From contig JAQXQU010000015.1 in assembly GCA_029101345.1 (NCBI GenBank), positions 1 through 51,392 on the forward strand: 51,392 bases of DNA. The letters run 5' to 3'. Within the stretch, counting starts at the first letter, position 1. Each line of letters begins with the position of its first letter. Made by a program: the position numbers and the translations under genes. The notes under the pieces were generated by a model. The model saw only the letters and a program-made list of their open reading frames with translations, made no database searches and had not been told where the DNA came from. This document shows, piece after piece, positions 44,045-51,392 of this stretch. This DNA comes from Erysipelotrichaceae bacterium (GTDB taxonomy: Bacteria > Bacillota_I > Bacilli_A > Erysipelotrichales > Erysipelotrichaceae).

Positions 44045-44073
44045 GAAAAAGGATGTATCAATGTGATACACCC
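44045..44073 (-). terminator. recA terminator
   Basis: Minus-strand GGGTGTATCA-CAT-TGATACATCC (one G-U pair) followed by TTTTT. Confidence 0.88.
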
Positions 44074-44101
44074 CTATTTTGCTTATGCAAATGAATCCCT
44101 T

Positions 44102-45142
44102 TTATGCTTCGGATGAATTGTCCTTGCTAAAGAGCTTCTCTCTGATCTTTGCTGTGATTTCCTTATCAATCTCCGGATTGTTCAAGAGGTAAGCACGTAC
44201 AGCTTCCTTGCCCTGGCCGATCTTTTCACCATTATAGGCAAACCAGGTGCCAGACTTTTCGATAATGTCATGGTCAACGCCAAGGGAAATGACTTCTGAT
44301 AAGTGGGAAATGCCTTCGCCATAGTAGATTTCAACCTGGCAGGTCTTGAATGGTGGAGCAACCTTATTCTTGGCTACTTTGATGTTGACCTTGTTGCCAA
44401 TGACTTCAGTGCCAGATTTGATAGCTTCAGATTTTCGAACCTCGACTCTGATTGATGAGTAGAATTTCAAAGCACGGCCACCAGTTGTTGTTTCGGGATT
44501 GCCAAACATGACGCCAACTTTTTCCCTTAACTGATTGATGAAGATGGTAGTACAGTTATTGGCGTTCATAGCACCTGCCAGCTTACGCATTGCCTTAGAC
44601 ATCAGACGTGCCTGCAGGCCGATATTGGAATCACCCATTTCACCATCAAGTTCAGCCTGGGGGACTAAAGCTGCTACCGAGTCTACTACCACAAGATCAA
44701 TAGCACCTGACTTGATCAGTACTTCAGCAATCTCCAAGGCCTGTTCACCAGAATCAGGCTGAGAAAGACTCAATTCATCAATATCAACACCCAGAGCCTT
44801 GGCATAGCGTGGATCAATCGCATGTTCAGCATCAATAAAAGCGGCTTTGCCACCACCCTTCTGGCATTCGGCAATAGCCTGAAGTGCCAGTGTTGTCTTA
44901 CCAGAAGATTCAGGTCCATAGATTTCGATGATTCTTCCTTTAGGGAAACCGCCAACACCTAAGGCATAGTCAATGGAAAGTGAGCCAGATGAAATGACAT
45001 CAATGTCAACATTGGCTCTTTCGCCAAGTTTCATGACTGAACCCTTGCCATATTGCTTTTCAATCTGCCTTAACGCTTCATTTAGAAGCTGTTCCCTTTT
45101 ATCATCAGCTATATTCTTTTCAATATCCTTTGTTTTAGCCAT
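44102..45142 (-). CDS. recA: recombinase RecA
   Basis: A 346-residue strand-exchange ATPase. Walker A is GPESSGKTT (76-84), and the family blocks [28 protein letters not shown]-like region and [12 protein letters not shown] are present. The ATG at 45142 has CAGGAGG upstream; the frame is open ten codons further but lacks an SD there. B. subtilis has cinA between pgsA and recA; here the gap is 44 bases. Confidence 0.98.
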   Translation of the reverse strand: MAKTKDIEKNIADDKREQLLNEALRQIEKQYGKGSVMKLGERANVDIDVISSGSLSIDYALGVGGFPKGRIIEIYGPESSGKTTLALQAIAECQKGGGKAAFIDAEHAIDPRYAKALGVDIDELSLSQPDSGEQALEIAEVLIKSGAIDLVVVDSVAALVPQAELDGEMGDSNIGLQARLMSKAMRKLAGAMNANNCTTIFINQLREKVGVMFGNPETTTGGRALKFYSSIRVEVRKSEAIKSGTEVIGNKVNIKVAKNKVAPPFKTCQVEIYYGEGISHLSEVISLGVDHDIIEKSGTWFAYNGEKIGQGKEAVRAYLLNNPEIDKEITAKIREKLFSKDNSSEA

Positions 45143-45172
45143 AAAATATCCTCCTGATAGGTTATTGCACAA

Positions 45173-45200
45173 ATTATAGGTAATTCCTACATTGATTCAA
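45173..45200 (-). promoter_or_regulatory. recA: recA promoter
   Basis: TTGAAT (45200-45195), 16-base spacer, TATAAT (45178-45173). The -35 is inside the pgsA 3' end. No Bacillota-type LexA box (CGAAC-N4-GTTCG-like) is visible near it. Confidence 0.7.
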
Positions 45201-45780
45201 AAATATAGTCCTTCAATTGATTGAAGTATGAATAGCAGCCAGCTGCTGAAACAAAGGCTGTAAACCATAATAGTATTTCATCAATTGGCATATAGATAAG
45301 TTCAAATGGAATATTGTTCAATAAGACAATGACAATTGTAACCATTTGACAGACAGTCTTGAGCTTGCCCAAGAAACCAGCAGCTACAACCTTGCCATTC
45401 TGGGAGGCAATCATGCGACAGCCATCAACAATAATATCCCTTCCGAGCATGATTACTACTGGCAGAACAGAAACCATGCCCTTGTAGAGCATGATGATCA
45501 GTGCTGTATTGACCAGAAGCTTATCGGCAATTGGGTCGGCGAATTTGCCAAAGGTTGTGATCAGCTGATACTTTCTGGCAATTTTGCCATCAAGCATATC
45601 AGTCAGCGAGGCAATAACAAAAATAGCCAGAACAATGAGATTCAGATAGGAAATTGAAACTTGCCCCACATTCAAGGAGCCAAAGCAGATGCCAAAGGCA
45701 TCATATGGGAATAGCCACACAACTACCATTACAGGTACCAGGACAATTCTGAAAATTGTCAGTTTATTAGGTAAATTCAT
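45187..45780 (-). CDS. pgsA: CDP-diacylglycerol--glycerol-3-phosphate 3-phosphatidyltransferase
   Basis: A 197-residue membrane enzyme making phosphatidylglycerol phosphate. The CDP-alcohol phosphotransferase motif appears as [12 protein letters not shown]...[10 protein letters not shown], with the conserved D-x2-DG-x2-AR-x8-G-x3-D-x3-D spacing. Four or more hydrophobic segments. It has no SD; TG-C-TATAAT ends exactly six bases before the ATG. Confidence 0.93.
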   Translation of the reverse strand: MNLPNKLTIFRIVLVPVMVVVWLFPYDAFGICFGSLNVGQVSISYLNLIVLAIFVIASLTDMLDGKIARKYQLITTFGKFADPIADKLLVNTALIIMLYKGMVSVLPVVIMLGRDIIVDGCRMIASQNGKVVAAGFLGKLKTVCQMVTIVIVLLNNIPFELIYMPIDEILLWFTAFVSAAGCYSYFNQLKDYIFESM

Positions 45781-45795
45781 GTTTATATTATAGCA
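45781..45795 (-). promoter_or_regulatory. pgsA: extended -10 promoter giving a leaderless pgsA transcript
   Basis: Minus-strand TG-C-TATAAT, then ATAAAC, then ATG. It is the clearest example of the pattern in this window. Confidence 0.6.
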
Positions 45796-45811
45796 CCTTT
45801 GCCTTTCATAT

Positions 45812-45833
45812 TAAAAAAGACCTTTGCAGGTCT
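45812..45833 (-). terminator. terminator after rnpB
   Basis: Minus-strand AGACC-TGCAAA-GGTCT followed by TTTTTT. It directly follows the T-rich end of the RNase P RNA. Confidence 0.85.
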
Positions 45834-45836
45834 AAA

Positions 45837-46179
45837 AAATAGCATTAATAAGCCATGTTCTGTACCACAAGGGTGACAACCATTTATCTGCATTTCTGCC
45901 CTCAAATCGCTTCTTTTTCGCTATTGAAGTTCCCCTACCAAATTTGGGTTTCTCGCTTATGGGGTTTATCACGTTCCACCTTGCCATTTCTGGCAAATTC
46001 GTCACTTTGACACTTTTATAGGCTCATTCCATGGTTTCCTTTAGGACTTATTGCCAGCCGTTGACCTTTTGGACCACCCAAGCTTATTTGTTGGCTTGGC
46101 ATAAACACTACATCCATCACAGGATGTGCGAGCATGGACTTTCCTCTAGCAATTGCCAGCGGTTGTCTAAATGCTATTT
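45837..46179 (-). ncRNA. rnpB: RNase P RNA (Bacillus type B)
   Basis: Catalytic RNA that trims tRNA 5' leaders. Diagnostic minus-strand blocks are GAGGAAAGTCCATGCTCGCA near the 5' end, AGTGACGAA, GAGAAACCCAAATTTGGTAG (J/loop region of type B RNAs) and ACAGAACATGGCTTAT near the 3' end. The terminal P1 helix is AAATAGCATT (46179-46170) with AATGCTATTT (45846-45837). At about 340 bases it is shorter than B. subtilis RNase P RNA (about 400). The P1 5' strand overlaps the last codons of gpsB. Confidence 0.95.
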
Positions 46180-46488
46180 CTTGTAAACTTCCTCTTCCAG
46201 ACGGGATATTCTCTTAAGAATATCAACTGAAGAATACTGGGTAGTCTTGGATAAGTCGAAGACTCTCTGCTTTCCTTCCAGTTCAATCTTTTCCTGTTTC
46301 AGCAAGGATACTTGCCCCTCAAGTTCAACGACCTTGGCTTTAAGGACTTCAATAGCCTCGTAGAAGGAATCATAGTCTTCCATGACCTTATCAAGGAATT
46401 CGTCGACTTCTCTAGGTGAATAGCCTTCAAATTCAGTATTTGGTTTGAAATCAAGAATTTCCTCTGGTGTTAAATTCAATTTTTTCAT
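46174..46488 (-). CDS. gpsB: cell division regulator GpsB
   Basis: A 104-residue DivIVA-fold protein. The N-terminal membrane-binding and PBP1-binding domain has FEGYSPREVDEFLDKVMEDY. A coiled coil follows, then the hallmark C-terminal hexamerisation helix with SSVDILKRISRLEEEVY. GpsB moves PBP1-type synthases between side wall and septum, and its partner gene ponA lies nearby on the opposite strand. The SD is AGGAG. The stop is inside the rnpB P1 helix. Confidence 0.93.
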   Translation of the reverse strand: MKKLNLTPEEILDFKPNTEFEGYSPREVDEFLDKVMEDYDSFYEAIEVLKAKVVELEGQVSLLKQEKIELEGKQRVFDLSKTTQYSSVDILKRISRLEEEVYKK

Positions 46489-46543
46489 AAATTACTCCTG
46501 CGCATAATTATGATAATGCATTGGTCAAAGCCAATCAAGCAAT

Positions 46544-46573
46544 TTGGTTTTTTAATTGTATCTATTATATAAT
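46544..46573 (+). promoter_or_regulatory. recU: recU-ponA promoter
   Basis: TTGGTT (46544-46549), 18-base spacer, TATAAT (46568-46573). The ATG begins 13 bases later, so the predicted 5' leader is only about 7 bases. Confidence 0.6.
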
Positions 46574-46586
46574 ATTTTTGGCATTT

Positions 46587-47174
46587 ATGAATTATCCTAA
46601 TGGAAGAAAAACAGCAATTGCTGCTGAAGAAAACACATCTGACAAGCTGAAGGTCTCAGCCTCCAATCGAGGCATGTCCTTGGAAGATGATATTAACAAG
46701 ACCAATATCCGCTATCTCAAGGAAGATCTGGCCGTTGTCCATAAGAAGCCTACACCCATCACCATTGTAAAGGTTGATTATCCCAAAAGAAGTGCAGCGC
46801 GCATTATAGAAGCTTATTTCAAGCTTCCTAGCACTACCGATTACAATGGCATCTACAAGGGTCGCTATCTTGATTTTGAAGCCAAGGAGTGCCGTTCCCG
46901 TACAGCTTTCCCTTTGAAATCCATTCATGAACATCAGATTGAGCATCTGCGCAGCGTTGTCAGACATGGTGCCATAGCCTTTTTGATCATGCGCATGTCA
47001 TATTACTCTGTTGACTATCTGATCAAAGCAGAAGATGTCATTGACTATTATGACCACACAAGCCGTCATAGCATTGCTATTGGCTGGATCAAGGAACACG
47101 GCTATCCAATTGATTTCAAATTGACAAAACCTGTCGACTACCTCAGTGTTGTTGACAAAATCTATAAGTTCTAG
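46587..47174 (+). CDS. recU: Holliday junction resolvase RecU
   Basis: A 195-residue endonuclease that resolves Holliday junctions. The family N terminus is MNYPNGRKTA, and nuclease-core residues lie in YKGRYLDFEAKECRSRTAFPLKSI-like sequence (about 89-113), followed by HEHQIEHL. The frame is open to 46521, but only the ATG at 46587 gives the RecU start. No SD is present. It is followed after 11 bases by ponA, the conserved Bacillota pair. Confidence 0.94.
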   Translation: MNYPNGRKTAIAAEENTSDKLKVSASNRGMSLEDDINKTNIRYLKEDLAVVHKKPTPITIVKVDYPKRSAARIIEAYFKLPSTTDYNGIYKGRYLDFEAKECRSRTAFPLKSIHEHQIEHLRSVVRHGAIAFLIMRMSYYSVDYLIKAEDVIDYYDHTSRHSIAIGWIKEHGYPIDFKLTKPVDYLSVVDKIYKF

Positions 47175-47185
47175 AAGGAGCAGAT

Positions 47186-50100
47186 ATGAAAAAGCAAAAG
47201 AAACCAAAGAAACCAATAAACAAGGTTAATCTGGCTGCCAGCATCGTCTGTGTCATTGCCTTCATTGGCTTGATTGGCATGTGCTGCGGCATTGGGCTTA
47301 TCGCTTATCTGATCAAGGATAAGCCTGAACTTGATATGGCGGAATTCAACAATCAGGAATCTTCAATTGTCTATGATGCCAATGGCAATGTCATCGCTGA
47401 GCTGGGCATGACAATCAGAGAAAATGTCACATATGAAGACATGCCTACTTCCCTTGTGGATGCCTTTGTAGCTGTTGAAGATTCCAGATTCTTCGAACAT
47501 AACGGCTTTGATATTCCTAGATTCACTGCCGCTCTATTGTCAAATATCCGAACCATGTCCTTCTCTCAAGGTGGTTCAACCTTCACCATGCAGCTAGTCA
47601 AATATACCTACTTCATGTCTGATGAAGAAGGAAGAGGAGCTGCCAAGTCCATTCAGCGTAAGGCACAGGAAATTGCCTTAGCTATTGATCTGGAAACCAA
47701 GACCAACAAAAGAGAGATCTTTGAACTCTATGTCAACAAGATCAACTTTGGTGGCAATCGCAATATCCGTGGTGTCCAGAAAGCTGCTGAATACTACTTT
47801 GACAAGGATGTCTGTGAACTCAACCTGGCCGAATCAGCCATGCTTGCCGGTGTTGTCAATGCGCCAAATGCCTATAACCCATTCAATAATCTTGAATTGG
47901 CAACCGAAAGAAGAGATGAAGTTCTCTATCTGATGAAATACCACGGCTATATTACCGAAGAAGAATACCAGTTAGCAAAAGCAATCAAAGTTGAAGATCT
48001 TCTAGCTGATCCACATACTTCCTCGATTAGCAGCAATGCCGGCAAAGGCATTCCTAATCAGGCCTATATTGATGTTGTCGTTGATGAAGTCTATGATCTG
48101 ACTGGTCTTGATCCTTATTCAACTACTATGAAAATCTATACATATATGGATCCTGATGTCCAGTCATTGATGGATGACATCCAGGCTGGTGATGTTGACG
48201 GCTACTTCGAATATCCAGATGAGTGGTTTGAGTTGGCATCAATTGCAGTCAACAATGAGACTGGTGCAATTGTTGGTGTCCTTGGTGGCAGAAACTACAC
48301 CTCAGGCGGTGCCCTTCTGCTAAACCATGCTACAAGCCAATACAAGCAGCCAGGTTCATCAATCAAGCCAATCCTTGATTATGCACTGGCCTTTGAAAAC
48401 CTTGGGTGGTCAACAAGCCATGTACTAGTAGACAAGCCAATTACCTACCCTGGAACCAATATCATCATCTCCAACTCCAACGGAAAATATGCTGGTCAGG
48501 TAACACTTAAGGATGCCTTGGGCAATTCATTGAATACTCCAGCAATCCAGACGCTGGAAGCTGTCATTGATTCCTTTGACAGTCAGGCTGAAGGCAATCG
48601 CTATTGTGTAGATTATCTTAAGAGCATGGGCTTTAATGTCAATTATGAAGACTTCAATGTCCAATATGGCATAGGTGGTTCAAGCATTGCTGTTTCAGCT
48701 CTGCAGATGGCTGGTGCACAGGCTGCACTTATCAATGGTGGCAATTATACAACACCGCATACTGTGGCAAAAATTGAATTTACCAACGAAAAGGCTCCTA
48801 TTACACCAGTCTATAATCCTGTTAAGACCATTTCTGAGCAGGCAGCGTTCCTGACAAGTGAACTTCTTTATTCCAATGTCTACGGTGGCTACGCTAACCT
48901 GATGTCAGTACTGAGAGACAATTATGCTGTCTATGCCAAGACTGGTACAACCGACTGGGGCACTTCCGGCCGCCCATATGGCATTCCAGATGGTTCAATC
49001 AAGGATGGCTGGGTCGTTGCTTCCTCCAAGGACTATACTGTCGCAACTTGGATTGGCTACGAAAGGGCCGATAAGGAGCAGCAATCCTATGTCACGCTCA
49101 ATACTTATCTCGGCAATATCCAAGGCAAAGTAACAAATCTTATCCTAGATAAAACAGTAGAAGCATTTGGCAATCCAGGCAAGGTGGAAAAACCAAGCGG
49201 AATCAGTTCAATTACCCATATCATTGCCACATATCCTTATGCTGCACCAATTGAGGGTATGGATGAAAAGTATATTACAACCGGCTATATCAAGTCCGAA
49301 TATGCAAAGCTTGTTTCACCAGAAGAAGTAAAAGTGGCGACAATCAAAGAATCAGGCAAGAATCCGATGGCTGATTTCTCAAAAGATGGCAAAGTCATTC
49401 TGATCTGGCCAGAATTTGAAAAGAATGAGGACTATGTCGATGAAAAGATGGATATTTCCCTTAAAAATGCCAATGGAGATGTCATCTTGGCAATGGAAGG
49501 AACCAGGCTCTTTGATTACTCGTGGATTTATGGCAATCTGAGCTATAAGGCTGATATTTCCATCAATGGCAATAAGCCAATAACCATTTCATCCGATAAA
49601 GCCAGCAAGGAAGTTGAACTTGAAACAAATCCTGGCGATAAGATCACTATCAAGTTCTATTATGGCTATGATAAGCTTGCAACCAATCCAAAAGGAATTA
49701 CCCGTGAATATAAGATTGAGGACAAGGATATCACAATCACCTTCCCTGAAAACGATCAGATAACAAGTCTCCAGAATCTGCTTGATTGGGCTAATAGCGT
49801 AGGACTGAAAGTTGTAAGCTCGAGTGTTGAAGAAACTAGTGATAACGCAAAAATTGGCACATATACATGTGTTGATCAGAATGGCAATCAGTTTGCATCT
49901 GGCCTCTCCTACGAAAAGAAGCAGTCTGAATTCAATAAACTGGAATTGACAATCAAATATTACACAAAGGCTCAGCCTTCAATTACCATTATTGAATCCG
50001 GAAGCAGTTCTTATGAGCCAAATACAACTGTAGCTCTTGTTGCTCAAATTGCTAATTCAAGTTCAATCAATATCACTTGGTCAATTGTCTCAGGTAGTGC

Positions 50101-50236
50101 AACAATTTCTTCTGATGGTCAGAATGCTCTTGTCAGCATTCTTGAGAGTGCTGTTCCTGGTGAAACAATCACCATCAGAGCAGTTCTAGGTTATAATGAA
50201 GCAAGCTATGATCTTGTCATAACTGTTGCCGGCTAA
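47186..50236 (+). CDS. ponA: class A penicillin-binding protein PBP1A with long C-terminal extension
   Basis: A 1016-residue bifunctional peptidoglycan synthase. Membrane anchor about 15-43. The GT51 domain has catalytic Glu98 in EDSRFFEH and GGSTFTMQLVK (129-139). The transpeptidase has SxxK S391-SI-K394, SLN at 448-450 and KTG at 585-587. After about residue 665 come some 350 residues without enzyme motifs: beta-rich segments, a PASTA-like stretch (about 855-930) and a final Ig-like domain. AGAAGGAG precedes the ATG. Confidence 0.96.
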   Translation: MKKQKKPKKPINKVNLAASIVCVIAFIGLIGMCCGIGLIAYLIKDKPELDMAEFNNQESSIVYDANGNVIAELGMTIRENVTYEDMPTSLVDAFVAVEDSRFFEHNGFDIPRFTAALLSNIRTMSFSQGGSTFTMQLVKYTYFMSDEEGRGAAKSIQRKAQEIALAIDLETKTNKREIFELYVNKINFGGNRNIRGVQKAAEYYFDKDVCELNLAESAMLAGVVNAPNAYNPFNNLELATERRDEVLYLMKYHGYITEEEYQLAKAIKVEDLLADPHTSSISSNAGKGIPNQAYIDVVVDEVYDLTGLDPYSTTMKIYTYMDPDVQSLMDDIQAGDVDGYFEYPDEWFELASIAVNNETGAIVGVLGGRNYTSGGALLLNHATSQYKQPGSSIKPILDYALAFENLGWSTSHVLVDKPITYPGTNIIISNSNGKYAGQVTLKDALGNSLNTPAIQTLEAVIDSFDSQAEGNRYCVDYLKSMGFNVNYEDFNVQYGIGGSSIAVSALQMAGAQAALINGGNYTTPHTVAKIEFTNEKAPITPVYNPVKTISEQAAFLTSELLYSNVYGGYANLMSVLRDNYAVYAKTGTTDWGTSGRPYGIPDGSIKDGWVVASSKDYTVATWIGYERADKEQQSYVTLNTYLGNIQGKVTNLILDKTVEAFGNPGKVEKPSGISSITHIIATYPYAAPIEGMDEKYITTGYIKSEYAKLVSPEEVKVATIKESGKNPMADFSKDGKVILIWPEFEKNEDYVDEKMDISLKNANGDVILAMEGTRLFDYSWIYGNLSYKADISINGNKPITISSDKASKEVELETNPGDKITIKFYYGYDKLATNPKGITREYKIEDKDITITFPENDQITSLQNLLDWANSVGLKVVSSSVEETSDNAKIGTYTCVDQNGNQFASGLSYEKKQSEFNKLELTIKYYTKAQPSITIIESGSSSYEPNTTVALVAQIANSSSINITWSIVSGSATISSDGQNALVSILESAVPGETITIRAVLGYNEASYDLVITVAG

Positions 50237-50242
50237 ATTATC

Positions 50243-50281
50243 AACAACCTTCCTAACTATGCATTAGGAAGGTTGTTTTTT
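50243..50281 (+). terminator. ponA terminator
   Basis: AACAACCTTCCTAA and TTAGGAAGGTTGTT form a 14-bp stem around a 7-base loop, followed by T6. Confidence 0.93.
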
Positions 50282-50286
50282 AATCC

Positions 50287-51392
50287 AGATAATTTGTCAA
50301 ATTAAGCGCAACACTTTAATGTGAGCTTATCACTTCGTTTGGCGTTTGATAGCCAAGGCATTTTCTTGGCCTGTTGTTTATAAGATCAAGATAGTATTCC
50401 AATTGGTTTTCATCAACTTCAGACAGATCCATTCCTTTGGGATAGAACTCCCTTAATAATCCATTTGTGTTTTCGTTTGTTCCCTTTTGCCACGCACAAT
50501 AAGGGTCGCAGAAATATGTTTTGCAGTTAAGTGCTTTTTCTATTTCAATATATCCAGAGAATTCCTTTCCTCTATCAAAGGTGATTGTTTTTACCAGTTC
50601 ATCAGGGTAGTCTTTTAATGCTTTAATTATAGCTGGTGTGACGCTTGCTGCAGTTCGATCAGGTACCTTTACAGCTATATATTTTCGTGATTTTCTCTCT
50701 GCAAGCGTGACAAAACAGGTTTTTGATTTTCTTTTGTGATCATTTCTTCCTGATTCCACTGTATCGCCTTCCCAGTGTCCCAATTCTTTGCGCTTATATA
50801 CAGATATGTCTCTTTTTCTTATTGTTCTTCCTCCATCATTGAATTTTCCTCTTGTTTCAGCAGGGCGGCTGAATTTTCCTTTTCTTCTAAGATTCACCAT
50901 CTGTATTTTTCCAAGGCGTTTCTGATGGATCATTCTATAGATTGTAGAAGTTGATGGAATGCTTATTTCGGAGTTTAATCTGTTCGATATCTGTTCAGGT
51001 GACCAGTGAAGTTCTATTTTTGACTTGACATATTCAGCGACACAAGAGTTATTTATTGTCCTTCTTCCACAGTTTCTCTTATTGGATAAGTATTTTCTTT
51101 GAGCAGTAGCAGGATTATAGCGACTGATGCAATAATGTATTCCTGTTTTGTAACTGTTTCTTTTAAGTTCTCTTGAAATGGTACTTGGATTTCTATCAAT
51201 CTGTCTTGCGATTTCTCTAATGGAAAATCCGGAAACATACAGCTGAGATATAACGGTACGCTCTTCCATGTTAAGATGAGTATAGTTCATGTGTTCTCCT
51301 TATAAAATGTTTGTTTGGTCACTCACATTTTATCAAAGAGCCCATGAGCTTTTATTTTTGATTAGTGTTGCACTTAAAATGATAATTTATCT
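50287..51392. mobile_element. IS30-family insertion sequence, reaching the right edge
   Basis: A single transposase gene lies between imperfect inverted repeats: left AGATAATTTGTCAAATTAAG then CGCAACACT (from 50287), right (minus strand from 51392) AGATAAATTATCATTTTAAG then TGCAACACT. The right repeat runs to the last base, so the true end and target duplication may be outside. It sits a few bases after the ponA terminator. Confidence 0.8.
50316..51290 (-). CDS. IS30-family transposase
   Basis: A 324-residue protein with an N-terminal HTH_38 domain (HLNMEERTVISQLYVSGFS, IARQIDRNPSTISRELKRN) and a DDE domain. Catalytic residues fall in GHWEGDTVES, TFDRGKEFSGY and a Glu in NGLLREFYPKG. No frameshift or stop interrupts it, so it is potentially active. 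Confidence 0.93.
   Translation of the reverse strand: MNYTHLNMEERTVISQLYVSGFSIREIARQIDRNPSTISRELKRNSYKTGIHYCISRYNPATAQRKYLSNKRNCGRRTINNSCVAEYVKSKIELHWSPEQISNRLNSEISIPSTSTIYRMIHQKRLGKIQMVNLRRKGKFSRPAETRGKFNDGGRTIRKRDISVYKRKELGHWEGDTVESGRNDHKRKSKTCFVTLAERKSRKYIAVKVPDRTAASVTPAIIKALKDYPDELVKTITFDRGKEFSGYIEIEKALNCKTYFCDPYCAWQKGTNENTNGLLREFYPKGMDLSEVDENQLEYYLDLINNRPRKCLGYQTPNEVISSH

Noticed and set aside
44045-44071. GTG start of the 63-codon frame at 43880-44071
   Set aside because: The start lies inside the stem of the recA terminator and has no ribosome binding site, so translation from it is unlikely.
45143-45200. LexA box at the recA promoter
   Set aside because: No palindrome resembling CGAAC-N4-GTTCG occurs near the -35/-10.
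1-51392. CRISPR arrays, prophage, toxin-antitoxin or restriction genes
   Set aside because: No regularly spaced direct repeats and no genes of these types were found. The only mobile DNA seen is the two insertion sequences.

Overview
The window is a compact, A+T-rich chromosomal segment with almost entirely core housekeeping content. It carries 53 protein genes (one cut by the left edge), one tRNA gene and the RNase P RNA gene. The organism is a low-GC Bacillota. Bacillus-type signs are an RNase P RNA of type B sequence, gpsB and recU-ponA, sufCDSUB, RNase Y, an L20-type leader before infC, and a PASTA kinase/PP2C pair. Many first genes lack a Shine-Dalgarno sequence, and fmt, rsgA and cinA are missing from their usual positions. 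This fits a reduced lineage such as the Erysipelotrichia, but that placement is inference.

Layout. 1-2.7 kb: leftward operon lspA-RluD-type synthase-rhomboid protease-dCMP deaminase. 2.7-4.6 kb: a TSCPD protein, then divergent gltX. 4.6-7.6 kb: glucose-type PTS permease and its BglG-family antiterminator, with promoter, cre, RAT site and terminator visible in the leader. 7.6-10.35 kb: a glycosyltransferase fused to a winged-helix-like domain, tRNA-Glu, rplT-rpmI-infC and their leader RNA. 10.3-13.9 kb: rdgB-DUF1461-trmL-murD-phosphoesterase. 13.9-16 kb: lipid kinase, phoH, rpsU. 16-21.4 kb: corC-rsmE-mtaB-MurE-like-deoC. 21.4-24.6 kb: PHP phosphatase and ftsA-ftsZ. 24.6-32.4 kb: rpmB, then priA-rsmB-rlmN-prpC-prkC-rpe. 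32.4-37.1 kb: sufCDSUB. 37.2-39.5 kb: two parvulin-type foldases and a HIT protein. 39.5-41.1 kb: an IS3/IS150-group element. 41.1-45.8 kb: pgsA-recA and rny-ymdB, separated by about 0.6 kb without a convincing gene. 45.8-50.3 kb: rnpB, gpsB and divergent recU-ponA. 50.3 kb to the end: an IS30-family element that reaches the right edge.

Functional threads. One is envelope growth and division: FtsA/FtsZ, GpsB, PBP1A, MurD, a MurE-like protein and the PrkC/PrpC signalling pair. A second is translation: L20, L35, IF3, S21, L28, GltX, tRNA-Glu, and rRNA/tRNA modification by RsmB, RsmE, RlmN, TrmL, MtaB and an RluD-type enzyme. Others are SUF Fe-S assembly, which supplies the radical-SAM enzymes RlmN and MtaB, and recombination by RecA, RecU and PriA.

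The most notable observations are: (i) a repeated -10/six-base/ATG arrangement suggesting leaderless mRNAs; (ii) a MurE homologue that has lost its catalytic motifs; (iii) a GT2-winged-helix fusion; (iv) a structured leader with an SD-sequestering hairpin before corC; and (v) a well-preserved IS3 element with a candidate -1 frameshift site. No CRISPR array, prophage or obvious defence island is visible.
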